The position numbers were made by a program, and so were the translations under genes. From NCBI RefSeq assembly GCF_026262505.1, contig NC_067206.1, forward strand, positions 33,557,896 through 33,621,895: 64,000 nucleotides of DNA. The letters run 5' to 3'. Shown here piece after piece: positions 18,706 through 28,998 of the stretch; the stretch's first letter is position 1; each line of letters begins with the position of its first letter. This DNA is from Trichomonas vaginalis G3. Taxonomy: Eukaryota > Parabasalia > Trichomonadida > Trichomonadidae. The notes beneath the pieces were generated by a model. It did no database searches, was not told the origin of the DNA, and was given only the letters and a program-made list of their open reading frames with translations.

Positions 18706-19548
18706 TTAATGGATTAATTGGGAGATCTTCATGCGTGTGTTATTATTGTACTCCCAAATAAAGGCAGGAATAGCCTGAATGCTTTGGCAGCGCTCCAATG
18801 TCGGCCAGAATCTCTCAATCTTCCCATTTTGGTAGGGAGAATGAGAGTCTGTATGCCGCCATTGGACGCCCCAAAGATCAAGTAGATCTTGAAAGGCGCC
18901 CCTATTTTCTGAACCGTTGTCGGTCCAGAAACAATAAGGGGCGCCAAATTCAATGAAGGCGGAAGCCGCAACGTTCGCTGTATTCGCTGCCAGCATATCT
19001 GGTATTTGTATACACGCTAGGACTTTGCGGCTAAAATCGTCGATTATGCCATAAATATACTGGCCACGAACACCCCTAAAATAATGAACATATGCGTGCC
19101 AGATAAGATTGGGTGAAAGCGCCCAATATCTTACTGCTGTTTCTGGCCCGGCATGCTCTAATCGCGTCTTGGTGAAATGATTTTCTTTGAAGTATCTGCG
19201 TACTTCTCTATAAGATACATCAATTTGTTGTAATTTCAAACGTTTCCATTGTTTTGTTTGACCACAGGGAAAGGCCCAGTGGTCATGTATCACAGCAAGA
19301 GCTTTGATTTGGTCGTAGGGATTGACCCTACGACCTTTCTTGCCTTTAGGCAATGGGATATTCTGTAAGCTAAATTGATTTTGTAAAAAAGATTTTGAAA
19401 CATCTAAATATTTGAAATCATTTGATTGAAGGGTTGGGGCGATGGGAACATGGGTGCAAGCTTCTTCCCATGTCATTTTACCTTCTTCAATCTGATTGGA
19501 AATACCAATTAGGTAAATTCGATCGACATACCCTTTGTAAGGATTCAT
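18706..19548 (-). CDS. DDE (rve integrase-type) transposase of a DNA transposon
   Basis: A 280-residue protein starting MNPYKGYVDRIYLIG. After an N-terminal helix-turn-helix-like part it has the IS3/IS481-type integrase core: YGIIDDFSRKVLACIQI, then FWTDNGSENRGAF with the second catalytic Asp, then SPYQNGKIERFW with the catalytic Glu. Where the first Asp is expected (W-x-x-D) the protein reads WHAY, so Tyr has replaced it through what would be a single-base change. The enzyme is probably inactive although the frame is open. Related eukaryotic elements have been reported in Trichomonas. Confidence in the fold is high; the family label is open. Confidence 0.8.
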   Translation of the reverse strand: MNPYKGYVDRIYLIGISNQIEEGKMTWEEACTHVPIAPTLQSNDFKYLDVSKSFLQNQFSLQNIPLPKGKKGRRVNPYDQIKALAVIHDHWAFPCGQTKQWKRLKLQQIDVSYREVRRYFKENHFTKTRLEHAGPETAVRYWALSPNLIWHAYVHYFRGVRGQYIYGIIDDFSRKVLACIQIPDMLAANTANVAASAFIEFGAPYCFWTDNGSENRGAFQDLLDLWGVQWRHTDSHSPYQNGKIERFWPTLERCQSIQAIPAFIWEYNNNTRMKISQLIH

Positions 19549-19807
19549 TCTAATGAAGTACGTTAACAATCAAAATATTCTATAAGTGTCTAGTATGGAA
19601 TTCAAAAGAATAAAGAAAATGGTAAAGTAAATAAACGTATTATGAAATAATTTATAATTAAAATGAAAAAAAGAAAAAATAATAAGTAAAGTGACTGGAA
19701 ATGAAAATTAAAATCAGTGTACAGTTTTATTTTTTTCTCGCTGTGAAACGTATTCGGTCATTTTTTTAAAAATTAATTTTTTGTTAGAGATAAGAGCTAA
19801 AACTCGG

Positions 19808-20510
19808 TAAACAACTTCTTTATGTCTAGAAAATTCTATCTTGCCTTTTATTTTTTTCTCGCTGTGAAACGTATTCGGTCATTTTTTAAAAAATTAATTT
19901 TTTGTTAGAGATAAGAGCTAAAACTTTGCAGACAACTCCCCCATGTCTAGCAAATTTAACATTCGTCTCCCATTTTTATATATTTGGTTTAGAATGTTCG
20001 AAAATGCGTAATATGGTCATTAATATTAATTGAAAAGAACCTTGAATTAATTCAATCTGATCTCACAAAATATTTTAAATTACAAACTTTGTAGTTTGAA
20101 TAGATAATTAGTAGTAAACTCAAATAACTAGTTTATTTTTGAATAAAAATTATTTGAATTTATTCAATTTTGTGAATTTTCCTTCAAAAATCAAGTTTAA
20201 ATATCTTATTTGCCATATAATTATAAATACAATGAAACATATTCGAAATTGAAAAGAATGACTTTTTCTGTTCTTTCAATCATTCAATTTGAATTTTGCA
20301 ATATTGGATTTCTCATTAAATAGCTATTAAAAACAACAAGCAATTTAACTTACATTCAAATTTATTTGTGTTATATTCAATCTTCTCAAAACTTATAATT
20401 TTCGGCTATAGCATGATTATATGCTATATAATATAATAAACCTATAATAGTATCATTCTTTCAATTATTTGAAGAGAAAACCGAAAAAATCTATTTTCGG
20501 TCTATAACAT
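19808..20510 (-). repeat. Right long terminal inverted repeat
   Basis: Mirror copy of 17,461-18,163. An extra tandem copy of a unit of about 120 bp lies at its inner edge. Confidence 0.75.
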
Positions 20511-20797
20511 AATAATTCCAAAAATCGATAAAGACTAAAAAAAGTCTTCTCAAACTCTATTTTTAATTATTTTTTAGATATATCTCAAGTGTGATTATTT
20601 AAAAACTCATATAGACTATATTTATTTTTTTCATTCAAAAAATTATATGAGAATCTCAAATTAACTTTCAAATTTTTTATTTTAAAAACATATTAATAAT
20701 CATATTTTAAGATACTTTTTCGCCCAAAAAATAATCCTACTTCCTCGACGATTAATAGGATCTCAATTTCTATCTTTGACACTACTTAGCATGCAAC

Positions 20798-21472
20798 AAT
20801 CCAACAGCCACAAAACATTTTTGTCAGATTTTCAATATTTAAATAAAGGCAAAACTACAATTCGATTAATGAATGATTTTCTAATCCCCAAAAATATTAT
20901 ATGTTCTTATCCAAATTCAATGAAGTCTGCTATATGTAGTATTAGAAGCTCATGTTAGTAAATTTTGTCACAATTTTGCAAATTTATGAAATATTATTAT
21001 TTATTATATTGTTAAATATATTTCCAAAAATGATTCCACGAAAATTTTTGTCAAAGTTCTCAATTTTTAATTTATCGTCTTAACATTAACATTATTTTAT
21101 TAAGACAGTCTGGCGGTTTCTCGCGTGTTATGATCTGGCTGGCGTGTTAAGACGATAAATCTAAATTGAGAAAACCTCTTAAAAGATCGAATTTTTTTAA
21201 TTGAAAATATGTCAATTATCTACTAAATGCTTATATGTGCGTAAATTAAGGAATAGGAGATTCCGATAAATCTCACCTTATTTTTAAATTTAAGAGTACT
21301 TTCAAAATTGTGAAAACATATTGAAAAATAGAATCTAAATTTTTTAACAATATAATATTTAATTCTTCTTAAACTCTATACGAATATTAAATCCCATAAT
21401 TTTTTTTATTTCAAAAAGCAATTGAGAAGTTTTGAGAGTATTATTTTTGTCAATTTCTAAAGATTTTGGGAG
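20798..21472. other. AT-rich non-coding stretch with one hairpin
   Basis: No gene is seen. A hairpin lies at 21,058-21,171: TTCTCAATTTTTAATTTATC plus GTCTTAACA pairs, with two mismatches, with TGTTAAGACGATAAAT plus CTAAATTGAGA around a loop of about 60 nt holding GTCTGGCGG and GATCTGGCTGGCG. The words CTCAATTTT and ATCGTC also occur at the outer end of the transposon nest (12,523-12,537). Confidence 0.6.
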
Positions 21473-22462
21473 ATGTCATCTGTACGGGATGACAATCCAT
21501 GGGATTCTTACTATGATAGTCAGTTTACAGGTAGTGCTATCAAGTATTGCACAAATTGTGATATTCAAACAGGGAAAAACCAATATTTTTTAAAGGAATG
21601 CAAATTTTATGGAATTACCAACAGAGTTATTAATTTTAATTCTATGATTAACACATTATTCTTACATAATTTATGCACTTTTGACAATTGCAGTTCATCT
21701 CAAGATGGAGCTTGCATTAAATACTATAGCGGAGGGCAAAGTTCAATTGTCCAACGCAAATTTTGTTGTATGAAATGTCAATGTCAGGTATATGGACATT
21801 TTTCAATGACATATCTTCAACCAGACGATTTAAATTATTTCATTGAAGGTTGCCTTGCTGATGTTGGTAACGAAGTTGGAGAAATATCTCTTGATGCAGA
21901 AACAGGTAATAAAGTAGTTTCATCTTTCAATTTTTCGACATGTATAAGTTCAACTCGTCCAGCTGGGTATTTTAGTGATGTATATAGTAATTACCTAGTA
22001 AAATATAACTACTCAACTATTGTTAATAATAAAGCAACAGCGAGTCTTGGCTCAATTTTAGAAATTTGGTTTAATGCGTTGATTGATTCATGTAATATAA
22101 TAAATAATACTATGACACAATCAACAACAGGATTAATTTATCACTTGCATGATTCAATGACAATTGAAGGGTGTTCATTTATCAATAATCGTGGTCCTAC
22201 AAATTCATATTTGATACAAAATGATGATGAAACGATAATGAATAAATGCTATATTGATGATTCTTTTCCAAACACATTCTCTGATAGTTTAAAAGCTACA
22301 ACCAGCAATTCAAGAACAGAATTTACAAATAATTTGACCTACTTTTGTAATCATTATTCAAATTTAAATAATCGGAAAAGAGAAAATGCGGCCAATAAAC
22401 CTGCCGGTTTCTCCAAAATATTCCTACTCGAACGTATACCATGTTTCATAATCAAGATGTGA
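21473..22462 (+). CDS. Pmp-like beta-helix surface family protein, piece 1
   Basis: A 329-residue reading starting MSSVRDDNPWDSYYD. It is rich in Asn, Ser, Thr and Cys, with short strands ending in CxxC or NN (SIVQRKFCCMKCQ, IDSCNIINNT, CSFINNRGP, CYIDDS), typical of right-handed beta-helices in trichomonad Pmp-like and related surface families. Homology to the neighbours stops near FCNHYSNLNN (about 22,370), and the last 27 residues look like read-through. No signal peptide or membrane segment is present, so it is probably a truncated family member. Two more copies follow at 24,491 and 25,815. Confidence 0.55.
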   Translation: MSSVRDDNPWDSYYDSQFTGSAIKYCTNCDIQTGKNQYFLKECKFYGITNRVINFNSMINTLFLHNLCTFDNCSSSQDGACIKYYSGGQSSIVQRKFCCMKCQCQVYGHFSMTYLQPDDLNYFIEGCLADVGNEVGEISLDAETGNKVVSSFNFSTCISSTRPAGYFSDVYSNYLVKYNYSTIVNNKATASLGSILEIWFNALIDSCNIINNTMTQSTTGLIYHLHDSMTIEGCSFINNRGPTNSYLIQNDDETIMNKCYIDDSFPNTFSDSLKATTSNSRTEFTNNLTYFCNHYSNLNNRKRENAANKPAGFSKIFLLERIPCFIIKM

Positions 22463-23104
22463 TTAAACTCTACATTCTACGTATCAATAATATCTTTTTC
22501 ATCATGAGACTTATAAAAAAATCTTATAAAGCTGAATCAGACACATAATTTGAGTTACTAATATAGCAATATGAATTCATCTTGCAGCATCAATGATTAT
22601 GAATGCTTACATCATTCAAGATGGACCAACAGAGATTCGATATTTAAGGCTCCAATGTAACGATAAAGGATATTTAATTTTTGAGTAATCCTTTTCCAAT
22701 GCACAAATGAGTGGTGAATGTCCAATATTTTTCTTTGATTCATTCATATCTCCAATTGAGAAATAATATGCGATAACTTCAAAAACTTCATATTCTCATG
22801 CGTCATGTGACAAGTGGAGATGCATTAAAGAGTCTTAAATTTCATTTATCACATAATTCATGAAATACATTTCCCCATTCACGAGTTATCCTTTTTCTCA
22901 TAATACTGTTATTCTATTTATTTTCCTGGAACAATAGATTGAACAGTATGCTAATGAAAATTAAGAGAATCTTTGAAGAATGGTCTATATCAAATTGAAC
23001 GCTATCATTAGATTGATAATAACTGTTCAATTTGATTGTCATTGTCAAATTAATTGAAAATCATATTTTTTATTTACAAATTAACAATTTATTAAATAAT
23101 AGTT
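22463..23104. other. Non-coding stretch, faint gene relics possible
   Basis: Nothing with an open frame is visible. Base composition between 22,580 and 22,950 is less AT-extreme than true spacers, which suggests a decayed gene, but I could not assign a family. Confidence 0.3.
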
Positions 23105-24490
23105 TTATTGACCATCAACAAGCAAGTTCTTCTGGATTGTTGAAGAGTCTGTTTCTTCCATAGCCTTCTTCATATCTTTGACGGCTTTCTTCTCTTTAAA
23201 TATACCATAAACATAGAAAACAATAGCAAACAAAAACAGTTACACAAGTAATGATAATTATAGTGTGTTTTACCAAGAGGAGGTCTGTACACGCTAGAAT
23301 TCTGGAATGCCCTCATTCTTATCAGTTTAATTGGATCTGGACAAGTGATATTGAAATTATCAAAATTCAGAACTTCATTTTCATAATTACATTGCTTGGT
23401 TACGTTTCCTATAGTTACAAACAAATTAGTTTCATTCTCTATCTCTGTTTTATAACACATTGGAGTGATATTATTCTTCATAAAACAGAAAGAGTCTTTT
23501 CCATATGTTTCTCCTTCATAAACAATGTTGGAATTAACATCCTTGCAATTTCTACTCATTACCGGAAAAATTGTAAAGTCGACGATAGAATAAACACCTC
23601 TCTTTGAAAAATTGAGAGGGTTGTAGAAATTCATGGCTTTACAATAATTTTTTTCATCGGTAGTATAGCCCGGGCAGTCATAATACATAGAGGAAGAGCA
23701 TTCTCCGATGTAGGTATAGTCATATGAACATTTGTCGTCGTTTGATTCGTTCTCATTGCACAAATAATTTTTCGGAAATGCGGTGTAAGGAGGATCTACC
23801 GGGAAATTCGGAAGCTTAGTACCATTTATAGAGTCGCCATCGCCCCAGGCAAGCAGTTCTGCCATATCATAATTACAATCGTACCATCCTGTATCTTCTA
23901 GCATCGCTAAGGTCAAATCTGATATCTTTGCAGGCTGAATAGAAAGTCCTACCATCAATTCATTGAAGAAAACTCGGGCTTCAGGGTGAGATTTTTCTGT
24001 TCCGAGTCCTCCTCCATCTTCGAGCTCAACACCCATTGGAACTCCATCTATAAACTCTGTTCTGTTCCACCTTTTCGTAGCATACTTAACACATTGAGGT
24101 GTTTGTAATAATGTGAAAATTTTTCCATCTTTTTCGATTGTTGTCATTGGAATCTTTGATCCCCAGCTGTTTCCTGTCTTTCTGTTCAGCCAGTATGGAT
24201 ATAAGTCTCTGTTGATGCCTAAAATATGACAAATTTCGTGTAAACAAGTTGTAAAGAATTTTCGATTGATAGAGGTTTCATTTTGAGGTTCTGATGGTAC
24301 TTTCTGCGCGTTTATGTAGATTCCACCTCGAATTGGTCTATTATCGAAAAATGACAAAGAATCTGGAAATGCTGATGCGAGTGTACTTGAATAGTAACCG
24401 AATGGACGTGTAGATACTGCAACATATAAATCTATATCATATGATTTTGATTTGACTGTAATATCACCGACGTTTTTAGATTTGATAGGA
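23105..24490 (-). pseudogene. GP63-like (leishmanolysin, M8) metalloprotease pseudogene
   Basis: This is the surface zinc metalloprotease family that is greatly expanded in trichomonads. The zinc site reads HEICH (24,226-24,240), the third His follows in KSHPEARVFFNELM, and the Met-turn is LAMLEDTGWYDCNYDM. Many Cys follow in the C-terminal half. The N-terminal part (signal and pro-region) is missing, because homology stops near 24,490, where a Pmp-like piece on the other strand begins. Near the C-terminal membrane helix (ITCVTVF, then FAIVFYVYGIFKEKK) the frame changes twice. It is a truncated, frameshifted host gene, not an active one. Confidence 0.75.
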
Positions 24491-25273
24491 AATGTACTAT
24501 TTAGTAATTGCACTTCAGAAGAAGATGGAAGTTGCATTTACTACAAAATTGGCAGCAATAGTTCGATTGTTCAACGAAAGTTCTGTTGTACGAAATGTCA
24601 AAGCTCTAAATTTGGCCAATTCTCATATACAAAAGTTGATATAAATAACTTAAACTTTTTTATTGAAAGTTCCCTTTTCGATGTAGGAAATGAAGATGTT
24701 GGTAATGAAGTAATTCATGCAGAAGAAGGTAATATCATAGTTTCATCAACAAATTTCTCATCAAATAAAGCTCCAAAAGAGCCTGTTGGATATTTTGAAA
24801 AATCTTCAGACTTTATAACAACATTTAATTATTCGACTGTTGTTAATAATTTAGTAACAGGTAAATATGGAGCCATAATATATTTTCGTTTTAACTCTTT
24901 GATTGATTCATGTAATATTATAAATAATACTAATAACCAATCAAGATTAGGAATTATTTTCCATTATAAAAATTCTCTTACTGTAAAAAGTTGTTCTTTT
25001 ATTAACAACACTGCTCCTGAAGATTCATGTTTGATATATAACGCTCTAGATCAATTAACAGTTGATAGTTGTTACATTGACAATTCGATTTCATCAACAT
25101 TTTTTAGAAATACAGAACTTAATCATCCAAGAGAACTATTCACTAACAATTTGATTCATCTTTCAACTGGTAATTGCCAAGCAGAATTTGCAATTATCAA
25201 TAAAAGTATTTCTAAAGTTAATAAACTTTCTCTTTTCTTCATTTCTTTACTAAACATTAAAAAATCTTCATAA
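24491..25273 (+). pseudogene. Pmp-like beta-helix surface family, piece 2
   Basis: From FSNCTSEEDGSCIYYKIG onward this closely follows piece 1 (SIVQRKFCCTKCQ, DSCNIINNTNNQSRLGIIFH, CSFINNTAPEDSCL, CYIDNS). The upstream 40 bp of the open frame are antisense to the GP63 relic, so the true 5' part is missing and the two relics meet head to head. It ends in a stop five bases before a duplicated fragment of the trafficking gene. Confidence 0.6.
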
Positions 25274-25277
25274 TTTG

Positions 25278-25650
25278 GTTGGACTTCGAGATAATTGTTC
25301 ATTTTGATTAAGTCTTTGATATATTCTTCATCATTTCGATATGATGTGAAAAGTATGACATTGTCTTGCCACATAATAACAGTTTTGCATCCTTGTGATG
25401 AAATATCAAGAAATGCAGATTCACGTGCGAAATATTTAAGTAGTTTTCCTTGATTCAGATCGATGATTATTGTTGCAGAGTTTTGACCTGAAGAGATCAA
25501 AAATGGATAACAAAATGTTAAATATGATAAATTGATGTCTATTTTATCTGGGATATCTGAAGGTTTTCCGTTTTCGAATATCGGAAGTTGTGCTCTTACT
25601 TTTCCTTGTTGTGTCGCAAGTAATAGTTTTCCATCTGGGCTTAAAAAACA
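25278..25650 (-). pseudogene. Duplicated internal fragment of the beta-propeller/RING gene
   Basis: About 370 bp match 27,562-27,934 inside the gene downstream, with only a handful of base differences. The fragment starts in the word GTTGGACTTCGAG and is cut off inside the propeller-coding part on the other side. It has no start or stop of its own. The near identity means a very recent copy event. It is inserted between two Pmp-like relics. Confidence 0.85.
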
Positions 25651-25814
25651 TCCTACACAAAACTTATGATATATTAATGTATATACTGTATTTTGTAGGT
25701 TTTCTATTAATTTTTATGATTATATGAACATTGTTGAATAAAAATCGAACATGTGATCAGATTTTCATTCAAAATTTAAGGTTTTGTAAAGTTAATAAAA
25801 AGTCGTCTTGTTTA

Positions 25815-26480
25815 GAAAGAATTCTATGGAGTAGATATTTTAACGATCAGTTTGAAGGTTTTTATATCAAGAGCTGTACCAACTGTAATTTAGCCTCAAG
25901 TGATTGCAATTTTTATGATGATAATGATCAGGTTATCAAATTTAATATAATATACAATTTTTTATTACTGCATAATCGATGTTCTTTTAGTAATTGTACT
26001 TCATTTCTTTACTCATCAAATAAGTCTTCATAGAATATCTTAATAACATTTAATTATTCAACTGTTGTTGATAATTTAGCAACAGGTCCAAATGATAATT
26101 ATAAATTGTTAATCGATTCATGTAATATTATTAATAATAACAATATGAAATCAACAAAAGGAATTATTTACCATGATACTAATTCTCTTACTGTAAAATG
26201 TTGTTCTTTTATTAACAATAAAACACCTAAAGGTTCATATTTGATATATATCTACTATAGTCAATTAACAATTGATAATTGTTATATTGACAATTCGATT
26301 ACAGATCTATTTAATATAAATGTTGAACCTAATAAATCAAGAACATTTTTTACTAATAAATTAATTCATCTTTCAACTTTTCATTGTCAAGCCGAATTTG
26401 TCATTCGAGATAAAACCATTGATATTGATAACAAACTTCCTCTAATCATCATTTCTTTAGCAAATATTTTAAATTCATAA
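25815..26480 (+). pseudogene. Pmp-like beta-helix surface family, piece 3 with internal deletion
   Basis: The first part (SRYFNDQFEGFYIKSCTNC, then LLLHNRCSFSNCTS) matches the start of piece 1, and the second part (LIDSCNIINNNN, CSFINNKTPKGSYL, CYIDNS) matches its end. The central 100 or so residues are missing, and a stop lies between the two parts near 26,030. It ends 83 bp before the convergent trafficking gene. Confidence 0.6.
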
Positions 26481-26563
26481 TAATTTAAAAAGTAAATGAT
26501 GAGATACATATATAATATATAGAATAAAAGAGAAGAGTATAAAATGTATTTTATAATATTATT

Positions 26564-28546
26564 TTATTTCAAAATAACAGAATAGCATAGAGGACAGTAT
26601 CGAGTATGAAGACATTTAGCATGGAAAATGTGACCACATGGAAAAGCCGAGACAACTGAAGATTCGAGTTTCAATGGCATCCCGCAAATCTGGCATTCGT
26701 GAAGTTCTGATGTGACTCCCCAGTTACCACATCCTTCATTCAAATGCTGCTTTTTTGCATCGGTTGCCCATGCAGGAAGTGCTTTAGACCCTTTCGTAAG
26801 GAAGTACTTTTCTGTCAGTTGGTGAAGTTCATCAACCGCATTGACAACTTCTTCTTCCCAGTCGTTCAGTGACATGATTCGCAATATCTCTGTTGGATCT
26901 TCTGTTTCGCCAATATCATCAATCAAATCATTCGTTAGACTATCGGTAAACTTAATATCTTGAAAAAATTTTTCAAATGAAGAAGAGCGTGTCATTTTAT
27001 CATTGTTAGCATATTGAGAGAACTGGTCAACAAGAGACATTCGAGAAATGTATTCATCGCGAACCATAAGATTGACATTGTATTCGTGGATCGGAGGAGA
27101 GTTTGCAACTAGAACGTTGACAGGAAGACCATCGACACGAGAAAGAAGAGATGCGTATTGACTAACACCATATGGTGACATTTCCATAGCATATTTTGCT
27201 GTTTCACTCCGTTCATTAAGAATAGGAATCAAATGATCGACATTGATGATAGATTTCCATTCTTCCCACTCTGATGGATGTTTCAAGATGTATTGCTCAA
27301 TCTTCGTTTGAAGTTCATCGTCGACTTTGATACTTTTCAAAACTTGTTTCAGTTCGTCGACTGTTTCTGTTGTTGGAATATCACTTTCCATAAGTTTATA
27401 ATATAAATCTGGATGCGTTTCTTTGAGTGGACCTGGTTCGTGGAGTTGTTTAACACGAGAGATATAATCAATAAATGATTTTTGATTTTCAATTGGTAAA
27501 TTTTGATCGATGTAACTCTCTAATAATTCGACATCATCGATCTTGGATTCGATACAAACACGTTGGACTTCGAGATAATTGTTCATTTTGATTAAGTCTT
27601 TGATATATTCTTCATCATTTCGATATGATGTGAAAAGTATGACATTGTCTTGCCACATAATAACAGTTTTGCATCCTTGTGATGAAATATCAAGAAATGC
27701 AGATTCACGTGCGAAATATTTAAGTAGTTTTCCTTGATTCAGATCGATGATTATTGTTGCAGAGTTTTGACCTGAAGAGATCAAAAATGGATAACAAAAT
27801 GTCAAATATGATAAATTGATGTCTATTTTATCTGGGATATCTGAAGGTTTTCCGTTTTCGAATATCGGAAGTTGTGCTCTTACTTTTCCTTGTTGTGTCG
27901 CAAGTAATAGTTTACCATCTGGACGTGAAAAACAAATAGCGTTGAAATTATCTTCAACATACAGACCACCGAACTTACCATTAGGACGCTTAGATCGGAT
28001 TGCTGTGACTTCGAAGTTTTGTGACATGAAATAAACACCATTGATAGAGTTTATAAGTAATGTTTTTTCAACGAGTGAGATCTGGAAAATTGGTGAATTA
28101 ACGGTTGCAACTGATAAACATGATGTGCGTGTGATTGCATATATATTACCTTGTCGATCGCCAATATAAAGGAAACAAGAATTTCGATCAAGAACATTTG
28201 GAGGATCTGTGATCCAACATGAATCTTCGAATATGTTAGTACCGATGTCATATTTGATAAGAATACTTGGTTTGTTTTCTGGATTTTCGATGATTGAAAT
28301 TTTATTTTCTTCACAAACGAGTAAATAGTTTCCGCTTGGAGAAAATTCGAGAGATTTTAACGATGTTGATATTTGTGATTCTGATATAATACTCGAAAAT
28401 CTTTGATTTGAAATACTGAAGAGGTGAATACTTCCTGTTGATGTTCCAAACGCAATTAAATCATCATATATTGCGCAGCATGTGAATTTAAACTTACTTG
28501 CTCGTTGTTGAATTGAATCGAGTTCTGTGATAATATAACGCGACAT
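26564..28546 (-). CDS. Beta-propeller plus C-terminal RING vesicle-trafficking protein (VPS/HPS5-like)
   Basis: A protein of about 660 residues. I start it at MSRYIITELDSIQQ; the frame is open a little further up but has no other ATG. The first 300 residues look like WD40-type propeller blades (CCAIYDDLIAFGTSTGSIHL, then SLEFSPSGNYLLVCEE). A helical middle follows. The C-terminus is a RING-type zinc finger: CQICGMPLKLE, FPCGHIFHAKCL, CPLCYSVILK. The order propeller, helices, RING is that of HOPS/CORVET and HPS5-like subunits acting at lysosome-like vesicles. The exact subunit is not determined. The stop runs into TAAA, the usual trichomonad 3' signal. Confidence 0.7.
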   Translation of the reverse strand: MSRYIITELDSIQQRASKFKFTCCAIYDDLIAFGTSTGSIHLFSISNQRFSSIISESQISTSLKSLEFSPSGNYLLVCEENKISIIENPENKPSILIKYDIGTNIFEDSCWITDPPNVLDRNSCFLYIGDRQGNIYAITRTSCLSVATVNSPIFQISLVEKTLLINSINGVYFMSQNFEVTAIRSKRPNGKFGGLYVEDNFNAICFSRPDGKLLLATQQGKVRAQLPIFENGKPSDIPDKIDINLSYLTFCYPFLISSGQNSATIIIDLNQGKLLKYFARESAFLDISSQGCKTVIMWQDNVILFTSYRNDEEYIKDLIKMNNYLEVQRVCIESKIDDVELLESYIDQNLPIENQKSFIDYISRVKQLHEPGPLKETHPDLYYKLMESDIPTTETVDELKQVLKSIKVDDELQTKIEQYILKHPSEWEEWKSIINVDHLIPILNERSETAKYAMEMSPYGVSQYASLLSRVDGLPVNVLVANSPPIHEYNVNLMVRDEYISRMSLVDQFSQYANNDKMTRSSSFEKFFQDIKFTDSLTNDLIDDIGETEDPTEILRIMSLNDWEEEVVNAVDELHQLTEKYFLTKGSKALPAWATDAKKQHLNEGCGNWGVTSELHECQICGMPLKLESSVVSAFPCGHIFHAKCLHTRYCPLCYSVILK

Positions 28547-28998
28547 GGAAACACTGGACTCAACTGAACTCTTATATGACAAACTTTAATCTACACACAA
28601 TATAGATCATACTTTAGCCTAGAAATTGTTCATAATTATCAAAAAAATTCTTTTTATTTTTAATTCATTGCAATACATGTTACACGAAGGAATCCTATTA
28701 TTATATTTCGAAATATTGATGAAATTACATTCAATAATAGGGATATCTTATAAATTCACAATATTCATACTGAAATTTAGCTAATATTCGACCCAAAACA
28801 AAATATTTCTTCATTTTAAATACTAGATTATTATAATATAAGTAGAAATCAGAAATCAAAGAATTTTGAAAAAAATTGAAAACCAAAATCTCGATATTAT
28901 CCGTTGATTTTTAATAGTTCGGTATTTCAGATGAAATCAATCAGAAATGCATCAGATTGAAAATAAGATGAACGGTTCGACCAAATAGCAAAATTTCA
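28547..28998. promoter_or_regulatory. Divergent promoter region between trafficking gene and BiP
   Basis: The AT-rich gap between the two outward-facing genes. The BiP start lies in AATTTCAATG, where TTCA fits the trichomonad initiator (TCA at +1 close to the ATG). An out-of-frame ATG lies about 30 bp before it. Otherwise no motif is clear. Confidence 0.4.

Larger units (their letters stand above)
17461..20510. mobile_element. 3.05-kb DNA transposon with 700-bp inverted repeats
   Basis: The ends begin ATGTTATAGA(A/C)CGAAAATAG at 17,461 and, inverted, at 20,510. The arms stay colinear for at least 540 bp without a gap (17,461+20,510 equals 18,001+19,970) and nearly identical to about 18,163 and 19,808. 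A transposase gene lies between them on the minus strand. The right arm carries an extra copy of a unit of about 120 bp (GCTGTGAAACGTATTCGGTC at 19,740 and 19,861). The direct repeat AAAGTCTTCTCAAA stands at 17,448 and 20,541 and could mark the target site. Confidence 0.8.
12491..20797. mobile_element. Nest of DNA transposons inside a larger inverted-repeat element
   Basis: GTTGCATGCTAAGTAGTGTC at 12,491 recurs inverted at 20,778-20,797. Inside each copy the sides keep resembling each other: ATCGTCG(A/G)GGAAG, then TTTGAGA(A/T)TCTCATATAA at 12,666-12,683 and inverted at 20,643-20,660. This suggests terminal repeats of at least 170 bp, moderately diverged, of an old outer element. Three younger elements sit inside it: 12,687-16,081, 16,150-17,370 and 17,461-20,510. 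No host gene is present. Confidence 0.5.

Noticed and set aside
20776-20958. 60-residue plus-strand frame
   Set aside because: It starts inside the outer inverted repeat and has no family resemblance or leader.
22580-22950. Possible ankyrin-repeat gene relic on the minus strand
   Set aside because: Only isolated words could be read and no repeat period was found, so I did not assign it.
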